Positions 47,440-58,550 of a stretch of DNA of 64,000 nt are shown here, piece after piece (within the stretch, counting starts at the first letter, position 1; every line of letters starts with the position of its first letter). A program made the translations under genes and the position numbers. The notes below the pieces were generated by a model. That model saw only the letters and a program-made list of their open reading frames with translations. It was not told the DNA's origin and ran no database searches. The stretch lies in assembly GCA_023052935.1 (NCBI GenBank), contig CM041292.1, positions 38,629,139 to 38,693,138 of the forward strand, written 5' to 3'. The DNA comes from Piezodorus guildinii. Its lineage: Eukaryota; Arthropoda; Insecta; Hemiptera; Pentatomidae.

Positions 47440-47790
47440 ATAAGTAAATAGTTAAAGCGCATGTCTAGAAATATTATCAAAAATATTTTGGGATGAAAGG
47501 ATATTTTGGGAACGAGTGGATTTGTGTGAGCAAGGGGTTAATTTATGAAGTGTAAATATTATAGAATAAATTTGCAACAATCTCACAATGAGAAAAATAA
47601 CGATTTAATGGTCAAAATTCTACAATAGTAATATAGACGTATAATATATCGTTGGAAAGTATGATATTTAAAGAAAATTAATATAAGTTAACAGAATATA
47701 ATTTTATAAGCCTATAAAGTTATGAACATATGTTATTTGTTATGAGCGAGGTTATGGGCACAGTGGTGCCTCCATACTTCATACATTATT
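47440..47790 (+). mobile_element. Fragment related to Helitron family 2
   Basis: Words 'gtataatatatcgttggaaag', 'taagcctataaagttatgaa' and 'catatgttat' match the 3' half of 27502-27835 and 58552-60048. No CTAG terminus was found. Confidence 0.45.
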
Positions 47791-47889
47791 GGGCATGATT
47801 TTAGAAACAATATTACACCCATTTGTTTCTTTTAAATGTTAGGTTATCTATAAGAGTATTGAATATTTGTGCTCTCAAGTCTTTTTGTC

Positions 47890-47893
<4 letters not shown>

Positions 47894-47935
<42 letters not shown>
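47894..47935. repeat. (CT)n microsatellite
   Basis: About 21 CT units directly abutting the 5' junction of the truncated CR1/L2-like copy. Confidence 0.9.
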
Positions 47936-47939
<4 letters not shown>

Positions 47940-48255
47940 ACCAGTTGCCATTTCCTATCCCTTTCCTGATATTCCTTCTACTTAATTATTCCTATTCATT
48001 ATCCTTTATTATTAGCATCATTCCTTTTTTTTTTTTATCTTCCTTCAGCATATTGCCTATATTTTATTTCATATTTTTCTAAAATTTGGAAAAGATAATA
48101 TGTAAAAAATTTTCTGTTAATTATAAACATAACATTGTACAAATTAGTAGATAAGAAATTCAATTATATTTTAAATAGCACATTTGTATGTAAAAAGCTT
48201 ATAATTTTGTCTGTAAGAAAGGGCCTCTGGCCCTAAGACAATAAAAATCAATCAA

Positions 48256-48256
<1 letters not shown>
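47936..48256 (+). mobile_element. 5'-truncated copy of the CR1/L2-like element (3' UTR only)
   Basis: Matches the 3' UTR of the complete copy (58207-58551) nearly base for base: 'gtaaaccagttgcc', 'tagcatcattcc', 'gaaagggcctctggcccta', then AATAAAAATCAATC. It begins exactly where the complete copy reads CTCTCTGTAAACC, so the junction has CT microhomology with the target tract. It is followed by (TC)n(TA)n. Confidence 0.85.
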
Positions 48257-48353
<97 letters not shown>

Positions 48354-48370
48354 CATCTCGCGTTTCTTGG
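48257..48370 (+). repeat. (TC)n(TA)n tract leading into a Helitron-family-2-like 5' end
   Basis: (TC)n to 48281 and (TA)n to 48348 are followed by 'gaaatcatctcgcgttt', similar to the family-2 start ('aaaattataacgcggttt'). The sequence is then cut by the HINE-like copy 4. The similarity is short, so the Helitron reading is moderate. Confidence 0.5.
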
Positions 48371-48375
48371 TTTTT

Positions 48376-49275
48376 ACTTTCACTTCCTATATATAGTAAG
48401 GGAAAGTATTGCGATCGTGAAAATTTTCGAATTCCAGTTTTCAACGGAAATACACGTTTTAGGGTCCCCTGAGTCCAAATAACCAAGTCCTGCAAAAAGG
48501 TCTGTGTGTGTGTGTAATAACTCCCGGGCGGAAACGAAAAGCTCTATGAAAGTGAAATTTCATATTTAAGACAAATATACGCCCAAGACGTTACAAAAAC
48601 TTTTTCATCAAAATGAGCTTACCAAACAGCCACTTTATACCACGCCTTTTGCACCTTTTTTCGATTTTTTTGGAAAACGGTTCCGACGATTTTGATTAAA
48701 CTTGCTTTATCAATGTAAAATAAAATAGGCTTTAATATCATGTAGGTTTAATTCTGATTAAAATGGTCTGACAGGGCTTAATTGCCCTATATTAATAATA
48801 CTTAAAATTTTCTTTTTCTAAAGTACCTTTAATTTTGTAGATTCTATAAAAATAACCAAATTATCTTGTTAGTATTGATAAATAACAGCTAAATATTTAA
48901 GTTGTGCGAATTTAAAAAACAACTAAAGGAGAAAACTTAAAAAAATATTTTTTAATGCAATTTTTTTATTTTGAACTTAGCAATAATAATATACACTTAT
49001 ACCGTTGGAAAGCTAAAGATTTTAGAAAAAAATATCTAATGCACAAGATCTTCTAAAAGTTAATAAAGAGTAATGGAAAGTAGATGGAACTAATTATCAC
49101 TTTCATTTTAGATAATAATACAATAGATTTTATAATAAAACACATGCTTCTATATAAATTCAATTTAATTAATTCTTTAATAGTTTCGCGTATTTTTATC
49201 TTTTAGTGTATTTGAAAATTGTTTATTGATTTTAAAAATGGAGGTAAGTGAAAGTCCTGTGTTGCCCGCACCAGA
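48376..49275 (-). mobile_element. HINE-like element, copy 4
   Basis: On the plus strand: ACTTTCACTTCC-type start, near-intact palindrome, short (GT)n at 48501-48514, GTAAGTGAAAGT and CACCAGA end at 49275, flanked by T-runs. ~900 bp, non-coding. It cuts the sequence following the CR1/L2-like copy. Confidence 0.65.
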
Positions 49276-50136
49276 TTTTTTTGATTAAGAGTTATAATAT
49301 TTCGGCCATTAGGTCAATATTTTTCTCTCCTGTTATTGCCACTTAGATCGAGGTAAAAGGATATTTTTATTTTTGACAAGAATGAGGAACTTAAAGGAAA
49401 GGTGGAGGAGTTTGGGTATAAGGTTTGGATGCGGAAGGAACTTGATGCTTGGTTGTATATCTGCTGATCAATCCCCTACGTTTCAATAGCACTAGTAATT
49501 ATAATGTGGGCAAAAAGGAAGTTTTGACCTTTTTACTAGTAAAAATTACGACGGATTCTACGTTTGTTGCCAAATAGCCATTATGTTCCAGAAATATCTA
49601 ATCTAGTCTGTTGCTAGGTTTTTTTTGGTGTAGTTCGGATGATCGTCAGATGGGACCGAATCAGCGAAGCGATTGTTTCTTGCCTGATGATTTTGTTACT
49701 GATCTTCAACCTGTTAATGGAGGACAGATATTCACAGTTACGTAACCTGTTTTTCGTCAATAACAAGGAAGAGCATCACCTGGTTAGCGGTAAAACGAAC
49801 ACCTTTTGTATTGTTGCGCTAATAATAGATTTTTCTTCTAGTTTTGAAACAAATAAATAACGAAGGCTTCCGTTAATTAACACTATCTTGGGCGGATCAG
49901 CTCCTCATGCCAATTAATAGCATTATTTTTCTGATCCGTTCCTGCTTCGAGCTTTCTAATATAATATTTCAAGGATTACGTAAGCTCCAAAAAAATTATG
50001 CTGTAGTGATATTACTCAGATATTTCATCCGTCTAAATATGTTTAGTAATCATTTAGGAAGCTACATACAGCCAGGAACATTTTCATTTAAAAGTTTTTG
50101 ACATTTCTACTTTTCTAGTTCTAAACCTTTAAAGTC
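49276..50136. other. Jockey-like scrap and unrecognised sequence
   Basis: Positions 49420-49560 resemble the minus-strand Jockey-like copy at 46270-46470 ('ggatgcggaaggaa', 'tttgacctttt'). The 73-codon frame at 49639-49860 and the 64-codon frame at 49907-50101 are not recognised. Confidence 0.35.
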
Positions 50137-50394
50137 TTGAGAAATTCTCGAAAGCATCTGCGATTTATGGTTGTGGTTTTGTGTTTACAACGTGAACGTT
50201 CGAAGGACGAACATATTTTTGTAACTGTTACTTTTAAGGCACCCAGGACGATAACTTTAAATCGACCATTGGATAGTGAAGTGGGACAACTGAGTAATTG
50301 CAATACAGATAATTTTACAATTAGAAAGGAACATACTATTGTTGAAATGTATGCCATTACTTATAAAGGTATTGTTAATAAAGCTCTCCATTGA
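50137..50394 (+). CDS. Unidentified 85-codon frame, possible exon or retrocopy fragment
   Basis: The frame reads as plausible protein: RERSKDEHIFVTVTFKAPRT, then ITLNRPLDSEVGQLSNCNTD and FTIRKEHTIVEM, in sequence less repetitive than its surroundings. The ITLNRPLDSEVGQ segment faintly recalls the N-terminal region of PDE12-type 2',5'-phosphodiesterases. That is a memory-based impression and not an assignment. The ATG at 50137 is only the first available, and upstream splicing cannot be excluded. No flanking exon was found. Confidence 0.2.
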   Translation: MRNSRKHLRFMVVVLCLQRERSKDEHIFVTVTFKAPRTITLNRPLDSEVGQLSNCNTDNFTIRKEHTIVEMYAITYKGIVNKALH

Positions 50395-50653
50395 CATTTC
50401 ATGCATATTAAAGATCCACAAAACATTTTTTTTATTTTATTTTTTAATAATACTTACATATTTTTTCAATTGGTAAAAAGTAATAAGTGATTAGGTGGGG
50501 GGGCCCTTTCCTCAATATATTGTATATATTTTTTGTTATTGTTAAGATTTATTTTCTGATTTCTCTTATCTTCATTTGCTTTCTACTTCTTTGTTAAATA
50601 TTCAGTTTCTTCACAATTGAATATTATCTATATATTATTAACTTCAAATTTTT

Positions 50654-50689
50654 ACTTTCACTTACCTATAATATATATATATATAATAT

Positions 50690-50728
<39 letters not shown>

Positions 50729-52031
50729 CTATATATATATATATATATATATAATTATATGAAATATATAGTAAGGAAAAAGTATTGCGATCGTGAAAAT
50801 TTTCTAATTCGATTTTCACCAGACATATACGTTTTAGAGTACACTTAATCAAAACGATCAAGTTCCGTAAAAATGTCTGAGTGTATGTGTGTGTGGTAAA
50901 TTCTAGCGCTAAAACGAAAAGTCATATGAAACTGAAATTTCATTTTGAAGATAAATATACGCCCGAGATGTTACAGCACCTTTCCATGAAAATCAGCTAA
51001 CAGAAGAGCCACTTTATACCATACATTTGTACCTCTATACGATTTTTTCAAAATTGGCTCTAACCTTTTGATTAACCTAGCTATAATAATAATAATAATA
51101 GGCTTACCGAACCGAAGGCATGATGCCGATACCACTAAATTCCGCCAACACAGACTCGTCCAATGTTCACCATTCAAGCCAAGCCCCCGAGATCAGCCTT
51201 AACGCAATTCTCCCATCGACGCTTGGGCCTGCCTTTCGGACGCCTACCAGTCGTTCAGCGAATACCAACTTTCTCGGAATCCGTTCCTCACCGAGCCCAA
51301 CAACTTTACACGCCCATTTGAGTCTGCGCGATGCTATCAACTCAATTATATTCACAGGATACATGTTCCGCAATTCCGTGTTGTGCAACCTTCTAAACTC
51401 CCCAGTGGCATCATCTTCGGACCTAATAGTTTACGCAGTACCTTATTTTCGAAATACCTTAAGTCGTTGTTCACATTCAAAGTAAGCGGCCACGTTTCAC
51501 ATCCGTAAAGAATTGTCGGAAGAATATAAGTTTTATAAATTCTAACCTTTAAGTTTTTAGATGAAAGCCGCGAGCTAAGTAATTTAGCAACTGAAGTAAT
51601 TATACCAATTATAGATGTCAAATTAAATGGGCTTAATTTCGTCTTGGTTTCATTTTAATTGAATTAGTGTGACATGGATTAAATGCCAATATTTAAAATT
51701 CTCTTTCTCTAATGCGCCTTAATTTGTAGATTCTATAAAAATAACTATATCATCTTTTATTACTGATAAGAAACGGATAAATATATGATTTGAAGGAATA
51801 CGTTATCCAACTTAAGGAGAAAAGCGCTTCATATTTTAAAATGAAATTTTTGTATTTTGAACGAAAAAAAAAGTAATATAGACGTATAATATACCGTTAG
51901 AAAGATAATGATTATGAAAAAAATAAAACACAAAATTGTAAAAGTTAATGAGAGTGACGAAAAGTAAATGTATTTAAAAAATCTTAAATTGATTTTACGA
52001 TGAAGCAAGATCGGGTGTTGTGCGCACCAGA
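50654..52031 (-). mobile_element. HINE-like element, copy 5, with expanded palindrome and an insertion
   Basis: Starts ACTTTCACTTAC at 50654 and ends CACCAGA at 52031. The hairpin loop has grown into about 100 bp of TA-rich repeats (50668-50770). An RTE-like fragment (51077-51625) interrupts the body. The family resumes at 'gatgtcaaattaaatggg'. The terminal GTAAGTGAAAGT is degraded. Confidence 0.6.
51077..51625 (-). pseudogene. RTE-like ORF2 3' fragment nested in HINE-like copy 5
   Basis: On the minus strand: SVAKLLSSRLSSKNLKVRIY, TYILPTILYGCETWPLTL, ENKVLRKLLGPK, then in a second frame LHNTELRNMY-like and SRRLKWACKV. These are the consecutive post-RT boxes of RTE-like proteins. It ends in a TTA-repeat tail (plus-strand TAATAATAA at 51084-51100). 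One frameshift separates the halves. Confidence 0.7.
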
Positions 52032-52575
52032 ATTTTTCAACTTACCACTAACTAAGTTATTTATTTCGGTTTATATATTTTAATAGGTTTTCACAGATGA
52101 TTCCTCACCTACACACTGATATTTACAACATTATCATTATTTATTTTTATTTATTGGTTAACTCTTATATTGTTCTTATATTTCCAAACCAAAAACCATA
52201 GACCGATGAAATTCGGTTCTCAGATTTTCATTGGGACATACGACTTACCTTTTAGCCACATATTCAGCTAAAAATTAAATAGCTCAATAGATGATACGGT
52301 CTTTAAGAAAATTATTCCACAGTTTTTTAAATTATCAGTAACCAACAGCTAACTTTTGGGTCACCAGTAGTGTAGTATTTTTTTTTTTCACTCAACATTT
52401 TAATTTTATTCACACCTGTGAAAAATTACAATAAGCAAATGTGCTGAGGAAACATGGCGTGGGTAGGCTTGTGGGAGACAGCACCCAATGGTGCATCCTT
52501 CTGAAATTAAGCGCAACTATATTTACATGTCAGGAGGTCTCTCATCCAACTCCTTTTTAGCCTACGTCGAGTTAC
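52032..52575. other. No recognised feature
   Basis: A T-run at 52379-52389 is followed by a more complex but unidentified block (52430-52575). Confidence 0.35.
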
Positions 52576-52825
52576 GGAGTAGTGTAGTATTGTAGCTCGC
52601 ATAATATTCTTTTATGCTCAAGATCGCGGTTCAAAATCGGCTAATGGCCCTAGGAGTTTTGAAAGTGATAAATATGCCATGGTTATGCAGTCCTTTCGGA
52701 GGAGAGGTAAAATGGTGGTCTCGACGTTTGCGATGTCAGGTATTCGTTAAAGATCCCTATACTACTTAAACTTAAATGGAAAATTTAGGGCTCTCGTTAG
52801 ATTAGTTACCTAAAATAAATAAACA
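52576..52825 (+). mobile_element. tRNA-derived SINE, family C
   Basis: Degenerate B box GCGGTTCAAAATCGG, then 'cctttcggaggagaggt', 'gcgatgtcaggtattcg', 'aaagatccctata' and an AAATAAATAAAC tail. The body matches the minus-strand copy at 17057-17330. Confidence 0.6.
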
Positions 52826-53394
52826 AGGAACTAACGCTTAATAAAATTTTGTTGGAAATTCCGGATAGAGCTGTGGGGTTCAGAAAAGCCATAATAAATC
52901 CACAAAATACAGTCTATTAGTCGAAAGTACAGTGTAAAATATTGGAAGCACCGTTATACCTGCTGAAAAACATGCCAAGGGACATAAAAGCAATTTCCGA
53001 TACTGCTACATAATATTACAGTTCATTCCGCCAAAGACTAACTTACAGTACTAAGTCAGTTACAGAAAATTAACATGTCCTTTGGAGCCTATCTTCAAGA
53101 ATACGAAGTCGGGGGTCAAGAAATATGGTTAGAAATAGAAATTGAATTTTGAGGTTAGTCGCAGCCTTAATTATTAACTTCTTTGCTTATTGCTAAGTAA
53201 CTGCTGGTTGTAAATTACATTCCATGTAAGATTTCTTGTCTGTAATAAATATTTTCTTTATTTAATAACTGTTTTATTTTCCATTTATATTTTATTAGTT
53301 TATATCTTGTTTTTTATTAAAAATCCTCAGTGGTCCTTACTTTGTCACCCTTAAACAAACTCATTCATAAAGACCTCAATGTCTCATATGTAGC
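52826..53394. other. No recognised feature
   Basis: Nothing identifiable; a few complex patches (52850-53100) without frames. Confidence 0.35.
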
Positions 53395-53545
53395 TGATTT
53401 GGCATGTAGGGGTATCAATCCTTCCATGAAAAACTCCACTCCCACTTTAACCCATTAGTTTCAATACTTCCTACCTCTTCCTTTCCTGATAATCCTCCGA
53501 GGCGTCTGGAAAGAAAATGGCCTCGAGACCTTCTGGTTTTAGATT
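53395..53545 (+). pseudogene. Jockey-like ORF2 C-terminal scrap
   Basis: Encodes SFHEKLHSHFNPLVSILPTS and, after a shift, RRLERKWPRDLLVL, matching 25039-25293 at the nucleotide level ('ccatgaaaaactccactccc'). Confidence 0.6.
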
Positions 53546-53699
53546 ACCTTGTGGAGTGCTGCCAATAGGCATATTCTCTTCATGTCTTTTTATGAATACT
53601 ATCTATGTATATTAACAGGCAATTTACTTGATGTATTTACTAATACAGTTGTAAATTTTAATAAATTAATAAATAGTGAGAAAAATAAGTTTTTTATTA

Positions 53700-53738
53700 G
53701 CCCTGATGAAGGCCTAAAATTTAGGTTAAAACGTAGGC
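53700..53738 (+). ncRNA. Hammerhead-like motif 5 (best preserved)
   Basis: GCC at 53700-53702, intact CTGATGA at 53703-53709, a stem II with CCTAAA/TTTAGG, AAAA in place of GAAA at 53728-53731, C, the cleavage triplet GTA at 53733-53735, and GGC closing stem I. Only one core base departs from the hammerhead consensus. The geometry fits the minimal hammerheads of Penelope-like elements. Confidence 0.5.
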
Positions 53739-54256
53739 ACAAAAATATAAATTTACTTTTCTAGATCATTACAGAAAGAATCGTTTTGTTTTAATATGAA
53801 TACATTTACTTATTACGTGAAATTTATTTGATGGATTCGCTTAAAATCACTTCTGAAGTAGAATTTTAAGTCAATCACCTACTGCCTTTACGGTTATTGT
53901 TAACTTATAGTCCATATCATTAAGAAAAAAAATTCCTCCCCAAAGAGCCGATTAATCTTGGGAAATCAATATTGGAAAATGTTGCCCTATTGACAAAAGA
54001 ATAAATTCCTAAACAGAATAAATTGATGATGAGGGAAAAGTATAATAAATATTACCTGTTGACTGAGAGACGCAGATAAAGATGGAATCACGGTCGGAGA
54101 TACCAATCACGAGTTTGAAGGGATGCTGACAAGAGCTGTATGCCATTCGCAGGTGCAATTGGAAGAAAGGTCATTTTGCTCTTTAGCCTACTTGACCCGA
54201 AAGGTCAGACAGACCTGGGCTCGTAAAAGATATCGGGATCAGCCCATTCTAGACTT
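53739..54256. other. No recognised feature
   Basis: Nothing beyond a complex unidentified patch at 54060-54250. Confidence 0.35.
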
Positions 54257-54942
54257 TTACTTTCTATGTGCTAAAGACCTATGAATATATTTGTCTAGCG
54301 TTATGGGGAGCCGCCATAAATATTCCAGCTCAATATGGTAAAGGGAATGTGTCTCAACACATGCGTGTACAATGAAAAGGATAATAATAATAAGTAGTGT
54401 TTTTAACAGTTTGAGAAGAACTAACAAGACTGTGATTGATGTACGGGAGTCATGCATGTTTTTTAAGTAAGTACCGATTTGGAATTTAAAAAAGACGTGC
54501 AAAGATATCGCAATAATTTTATTTTTACCCGAAAGCCTGTACATTTATCTACTTTTCTTCATAATTTCTATGAATTTTGAGGCACCTGTCATAACGCGGC
54601 ACCAGTTTTTGAATACTTCCTCAAAAAAATCTGCCGCCTGACTTGTTAACCACTGCATCATAAATGTTTTGACTTCGTTATCGTCATGAAGACGCCGACC
54701 GCCCAGGTGTTTCTTCAAGGGCAGGAACAAATGGTAATATTGATTGTCTCATTACGAGGCAGAAACTCCACTAGCAATACTCCTTTTCTGTCCCAAAAAA
54801 CTGTGCACATGATTTTCCGGGCAGAAATTGTTTGCTTAAACTTCACTCTTTTGGGTGATGATAAATGTCGCCATTCCATGGATTGTTGTTTTGATTCTGG
54901 TGTGACGTAGGCCACCCATGTTTCGTCGACGTCTTTTAACAA
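54257..54942 (-). pseudogene. Mariner transposase, C-terminal part, internally deleted
   Basis: On the minus strand 54942-54715 encodes the first catalytic region (DVDETWVAYVTPESKQQSME, then FWDRKGVLLVEFLP). At 54730-54545 follows LKKHLGGRRLHDD, EVKTFMMQWLTSQAADFFEE. The D of DETWV corresponds to the first catalytic aspartate of the DD34D triad. The segment with the other two (HDNARPH and the SPDLAPSD region) is missing between the two frames. The N-terminal DNA-binding domain is also absent. The element cannot encode active transposase. Confidence 0.8.
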
Positions 54943-55118
54943 GTCAGGCGGCAGAATTTTTGAGGAGGGTATTCAAAAACTGGCGAGCGTTATGACAAGT
55001 GCCTCAAAATTCATGGAATTCATGTAGAAAAGTAGATTAAGGTACAGGCTTTCATGTAAAAATAAAATTATTGCGATATTTTTGCACGTCTTTTTTTAAA
55101 CGGTACTGACTTAAAACT
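54465..55118. repeat. Inverted duplication of the mariner 3' end
   Basis: Positions 54468-54650 recur inverted at 54937-55115: 'acaagtcaggcggcaga', 'gtattcaaaaactgg', 'gtgcctcaaaattcat', 'aaaataaaattattgcgata', 'gcacgtctttttt'. Each outer end has a GGTACTKACTTA-like terminus, probably the mariner inverted repeat. The result is a foldback with ~180-bp arms and a ~285-bp transposase-derived spacer. Confidence 0.8.
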
Positions 55119-55182
55119 TAAACTACTTAAACGGTCTTCCGAAACGGTACTAACTTAAAAAATATGCCTCGTATAATTTTTG

Positions 55183-55206
55183 TCTCTCTCTCTCTCTCTC
55201 TCTCTC
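55183..55206. repeat. (TC)n microsatellite
   Basis: Twelve TC units that directly abut the 5' end of the CR1/L2-like element. Confidence 0.9.
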
Positions 55207-58200
55207 GCTTCCTAAACTTTATTATAACTTCCTGGTCATTTGTTTCTTTAGAGGTTTGCACTCGCACTGGTCTCCGTCACACTGTTATCTATGGTTTCTT
55301 TTCTTGACATCGGCATGGGCCTGTGGGAGGAGGAGCTTGATTTGGCGCAGGATATGACGCCTGTGGTTGGTCCATTCTCCGACCTATCGAGGATTGTGGG
55401 AAATGATGGTGGGGTGCTGAAGGTGGCACATATTAATGCGGAATCCCTGCCTGCACACATAGACGAAGTGAGACTGATTCTTCAGCAGGCGAAGTTTGAC
55501 GTTTTAGCCGTAAGTGAGTCCTGGCTTGTCCCGACACTTTCCTCATACAGCGTCGGCATCGAAGGCTTCAAATTATTCAGGAATGATAGAATAGGAAAAC
55601 CAAGAGGTGGTGTTGCAGTATACGTTAGGGTAGATTACCCGGTAGTCGAGTTGGAGGCCTCCACATACCAACAAAATCATCCTGAATATTTATTCCTTGA
55701 AATTCGTGCACCAGGCGGGAGTATTTGCATAGGAGTTGTCTACCGCCCGCCTAAGGGTGGATATCTTACTGATATTGAAGAAATATTACAGTGTTACAAA
55801 CACAAGTTTCTTAACGTTATACTGCTCGGAGATTTCAATGCCGACCCATCGGGTGACTCATTTAATTCCTGCCAAATGATCTCTCTGTTTAGGGAGCTTA
55901 ATCTAAGCATTCTTCCTTTCCAGGCCACGAATCATACCCATACGGCAACCATTGACTCTGATACTTGGATTGACCACATTGTGGTGTCGAATCCTTCAAA
56001 AGTGAAGCATCACGGGCAGGTTCAGGTTCCAGGAATTTCTACCCATGAACTTATTTTTGTACTTTATAAAAGGGGACCTGAATTATGTAAAGTTTCTCCT
56101 TCCTATAGTCGAAATCTAAAGAACATAGATAAAGAGGCCTTTAAATTGGAAGTGATGATGATCGATTGGTCTGAGTTATATAACTCCTATCATGTTAACG
56201 ACAAAGTTAAAATATACAGCAGGAAGTTAAAAGAGGTGTTTGATAAGCACGCTCCACTTAGGACCTACAAGAGGCGAAAAACAAGGCCCTCTCCCTGGAT
56301 GTCCGAGAATATCAAGTTACTGATGGCAAGGAGAGACTTCTTCTTCTGGATGATGACACGAGGCGGTTCTGTTGAAGATTCATTGCAATACAGGCGCTAC
56401 AAAAATAAGGTAAAAACTGCTGTTAGAGACGCCAAGAGAAGGATTTTAGCTAGAGATCTTAGTGATTGTGCCCCTGGCGTAATGTGGAAACAGTTGAGGG
56501 ACCACAGAATCGTCAAGACAAAGAGAAGTGAAGCAGATGTCCATTGTGATCTTGATGAACTCAATCAGTTCTTCTCTTCCCATCCATTAGTCAAGACACA
56601 AGATACAAACAACATGCTACCTACTAACGAAGAAGTAGACGACCTCATTTTTGAAGAGATCTGCGAAGAAGATGTAGCTTGGAGTATCAGTACGGTCAGG
56701 TCCGGTGTGGCGGGAGATGATGGTATCTCGAAGGTAATGATCGGATTAATGGAGAATAACAATGTGCTTGTCAACATACTAAATGCATCTCTTCAGCAAT
56801 ATAGGTTCCCAGATGCGTGGAAACGTGCAATTATTAGACCAATTCCCAAGAAAACAAAGCCTAGTGAACTATCGGATTATCGACCGATCGCTGTATTGCC
56901 GGTTTTGTCGAAGGTTCTTGAGAGATTGGTTGAGAGGGACCTAAGGAAATACTTAGAAGACAACCACCTTCTGTCTCCACATCAATCGGGCTTTAGACAG
57001 GGTCGTAGCACATGTACGGCGCTCCACACTATTCTGAAGGATATAAGGAAAGCTACGGACGATCGAATGGTAACAATATTTGTCTCGTTAGACTTTACAA
57101 GGGCATTTGATTCGGTCGACCATGTTACGCTGTTACGCAAATTCGGAAGCTTTGGTGTTGGGGAGCCGGTCTTGCAATGGCTCAAGTCGTATCTTAGCAA
57201 GCGGCCACAACAAGTAAGGACTCTAAGTGACGCGTCGGGATGGTTGGAGTGCAGTGCAGGTGTACCACAGGGTTCAGTTTTGGGACCATTATTGTTCCTG
57301 TGTTACATCAACGACTTAGCAAATACACTCAAAAACTGCAGAGTACATATGTTTGCGGATGACGTATTTATTTGGGCTTCTGCGTTTCCTGAAGACGTAG
57401 TCTCGACCTTGCAGCGAGTGAACAATGATTTAGAAGAAGTTCGGCTCTGGGCAACTAAAAACAGGCTTTACCTCAACAGCAAGAAATCAAGCTGGATGCT
57501 GATCGGCAGTCCTAAACTGGTGGTGAAAGCTGAAAAGGGTGCATTGCTGCCTCCACTGACGATACTTGACCAAATTATTCCGCGTTGTGTCAAGATGAGG
57601 GTCTTAGGTGTAATTATCAACAGTACCTTGTCTTGGCGAGACCACGCAAGTCAAGTCGTGAGCAGAGTCCATGGTGTGATGCATTCCCTCTCACGATGGA
57701 AACGTTTGTTGCCAGTCGAGGTAAAAAGAAGGATAGTATCAGCTCTTATATGCCCTCTAGTATGGTATTGCGATTCGGTTTACTTGGACATTACTGACGC
57801 GGAGGACAGCAGGATTCAGAGAGCCCTAAACACCGCAATCCGATTTATCTTTAACGCCAAATGGGACGAGCATATAACTCCATTAATGAAAGAATTAGGC
57901 TGGCTGCGTGTCAAAGAATATCGCCGAATCAACCTAATGTGCCTAGCACGTAAAATACTAGATACAGGGATTCCGGAGGCACTAAGAAGTGAATTCGTGG
58001 AGGTGCGGAGCGAGAGAATGCAGGGTTTATTCCAATTACCTGCCTGCAGAACCGAGACCTTTAGAAATGCTTTCCACGCTGCGGCCGCGAGAGAACTCAA
58101 CATGCTTCCGGTGGAGATCAGGTTTGCATCCTCCTTCCGCAGGGCATGCATTCGACTATTTCTAGACGGAGACTCGACGAGTGCGCCTTGAAGCCTTATG

Positions 58201-58292
58201 CTCTCTGTAAACCAGTTGTCATTTCCTATCCCTTTCCTGATATTCCTTCTTCTTTATTATTCCTATTCATTATCCTTTATTATTAGCATCAT

Positions 58293-58323
<31 letters not shown>

Positions 58324-58550
58324 TCTTCCTTCAGCATATTGCCTATATATTTTTTCATATTTTTCTAAAATTTGGAAAAGATAATATGTAAAAATTTTGT
58401 CTGTTAATTATAAACATAAACATTGTAAACTTAGTAGATAAGTAATTCAATTATATTTTAAATGGCACATTTGTATGTAAAAAGTTTATAATTTTGTCTG
58501 TAAGAAAGGGCCTCTGGCCCTAAGACAATAAAAATCAATCAATCAATCAA

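Noticed and set aside
55248..58151. Several 70-111 codon minus- and alternative-frame ORFs under the 966-codon frame
   Set aside because: They are shadows of the ORF2 coding sequence and have no motifs of their own.
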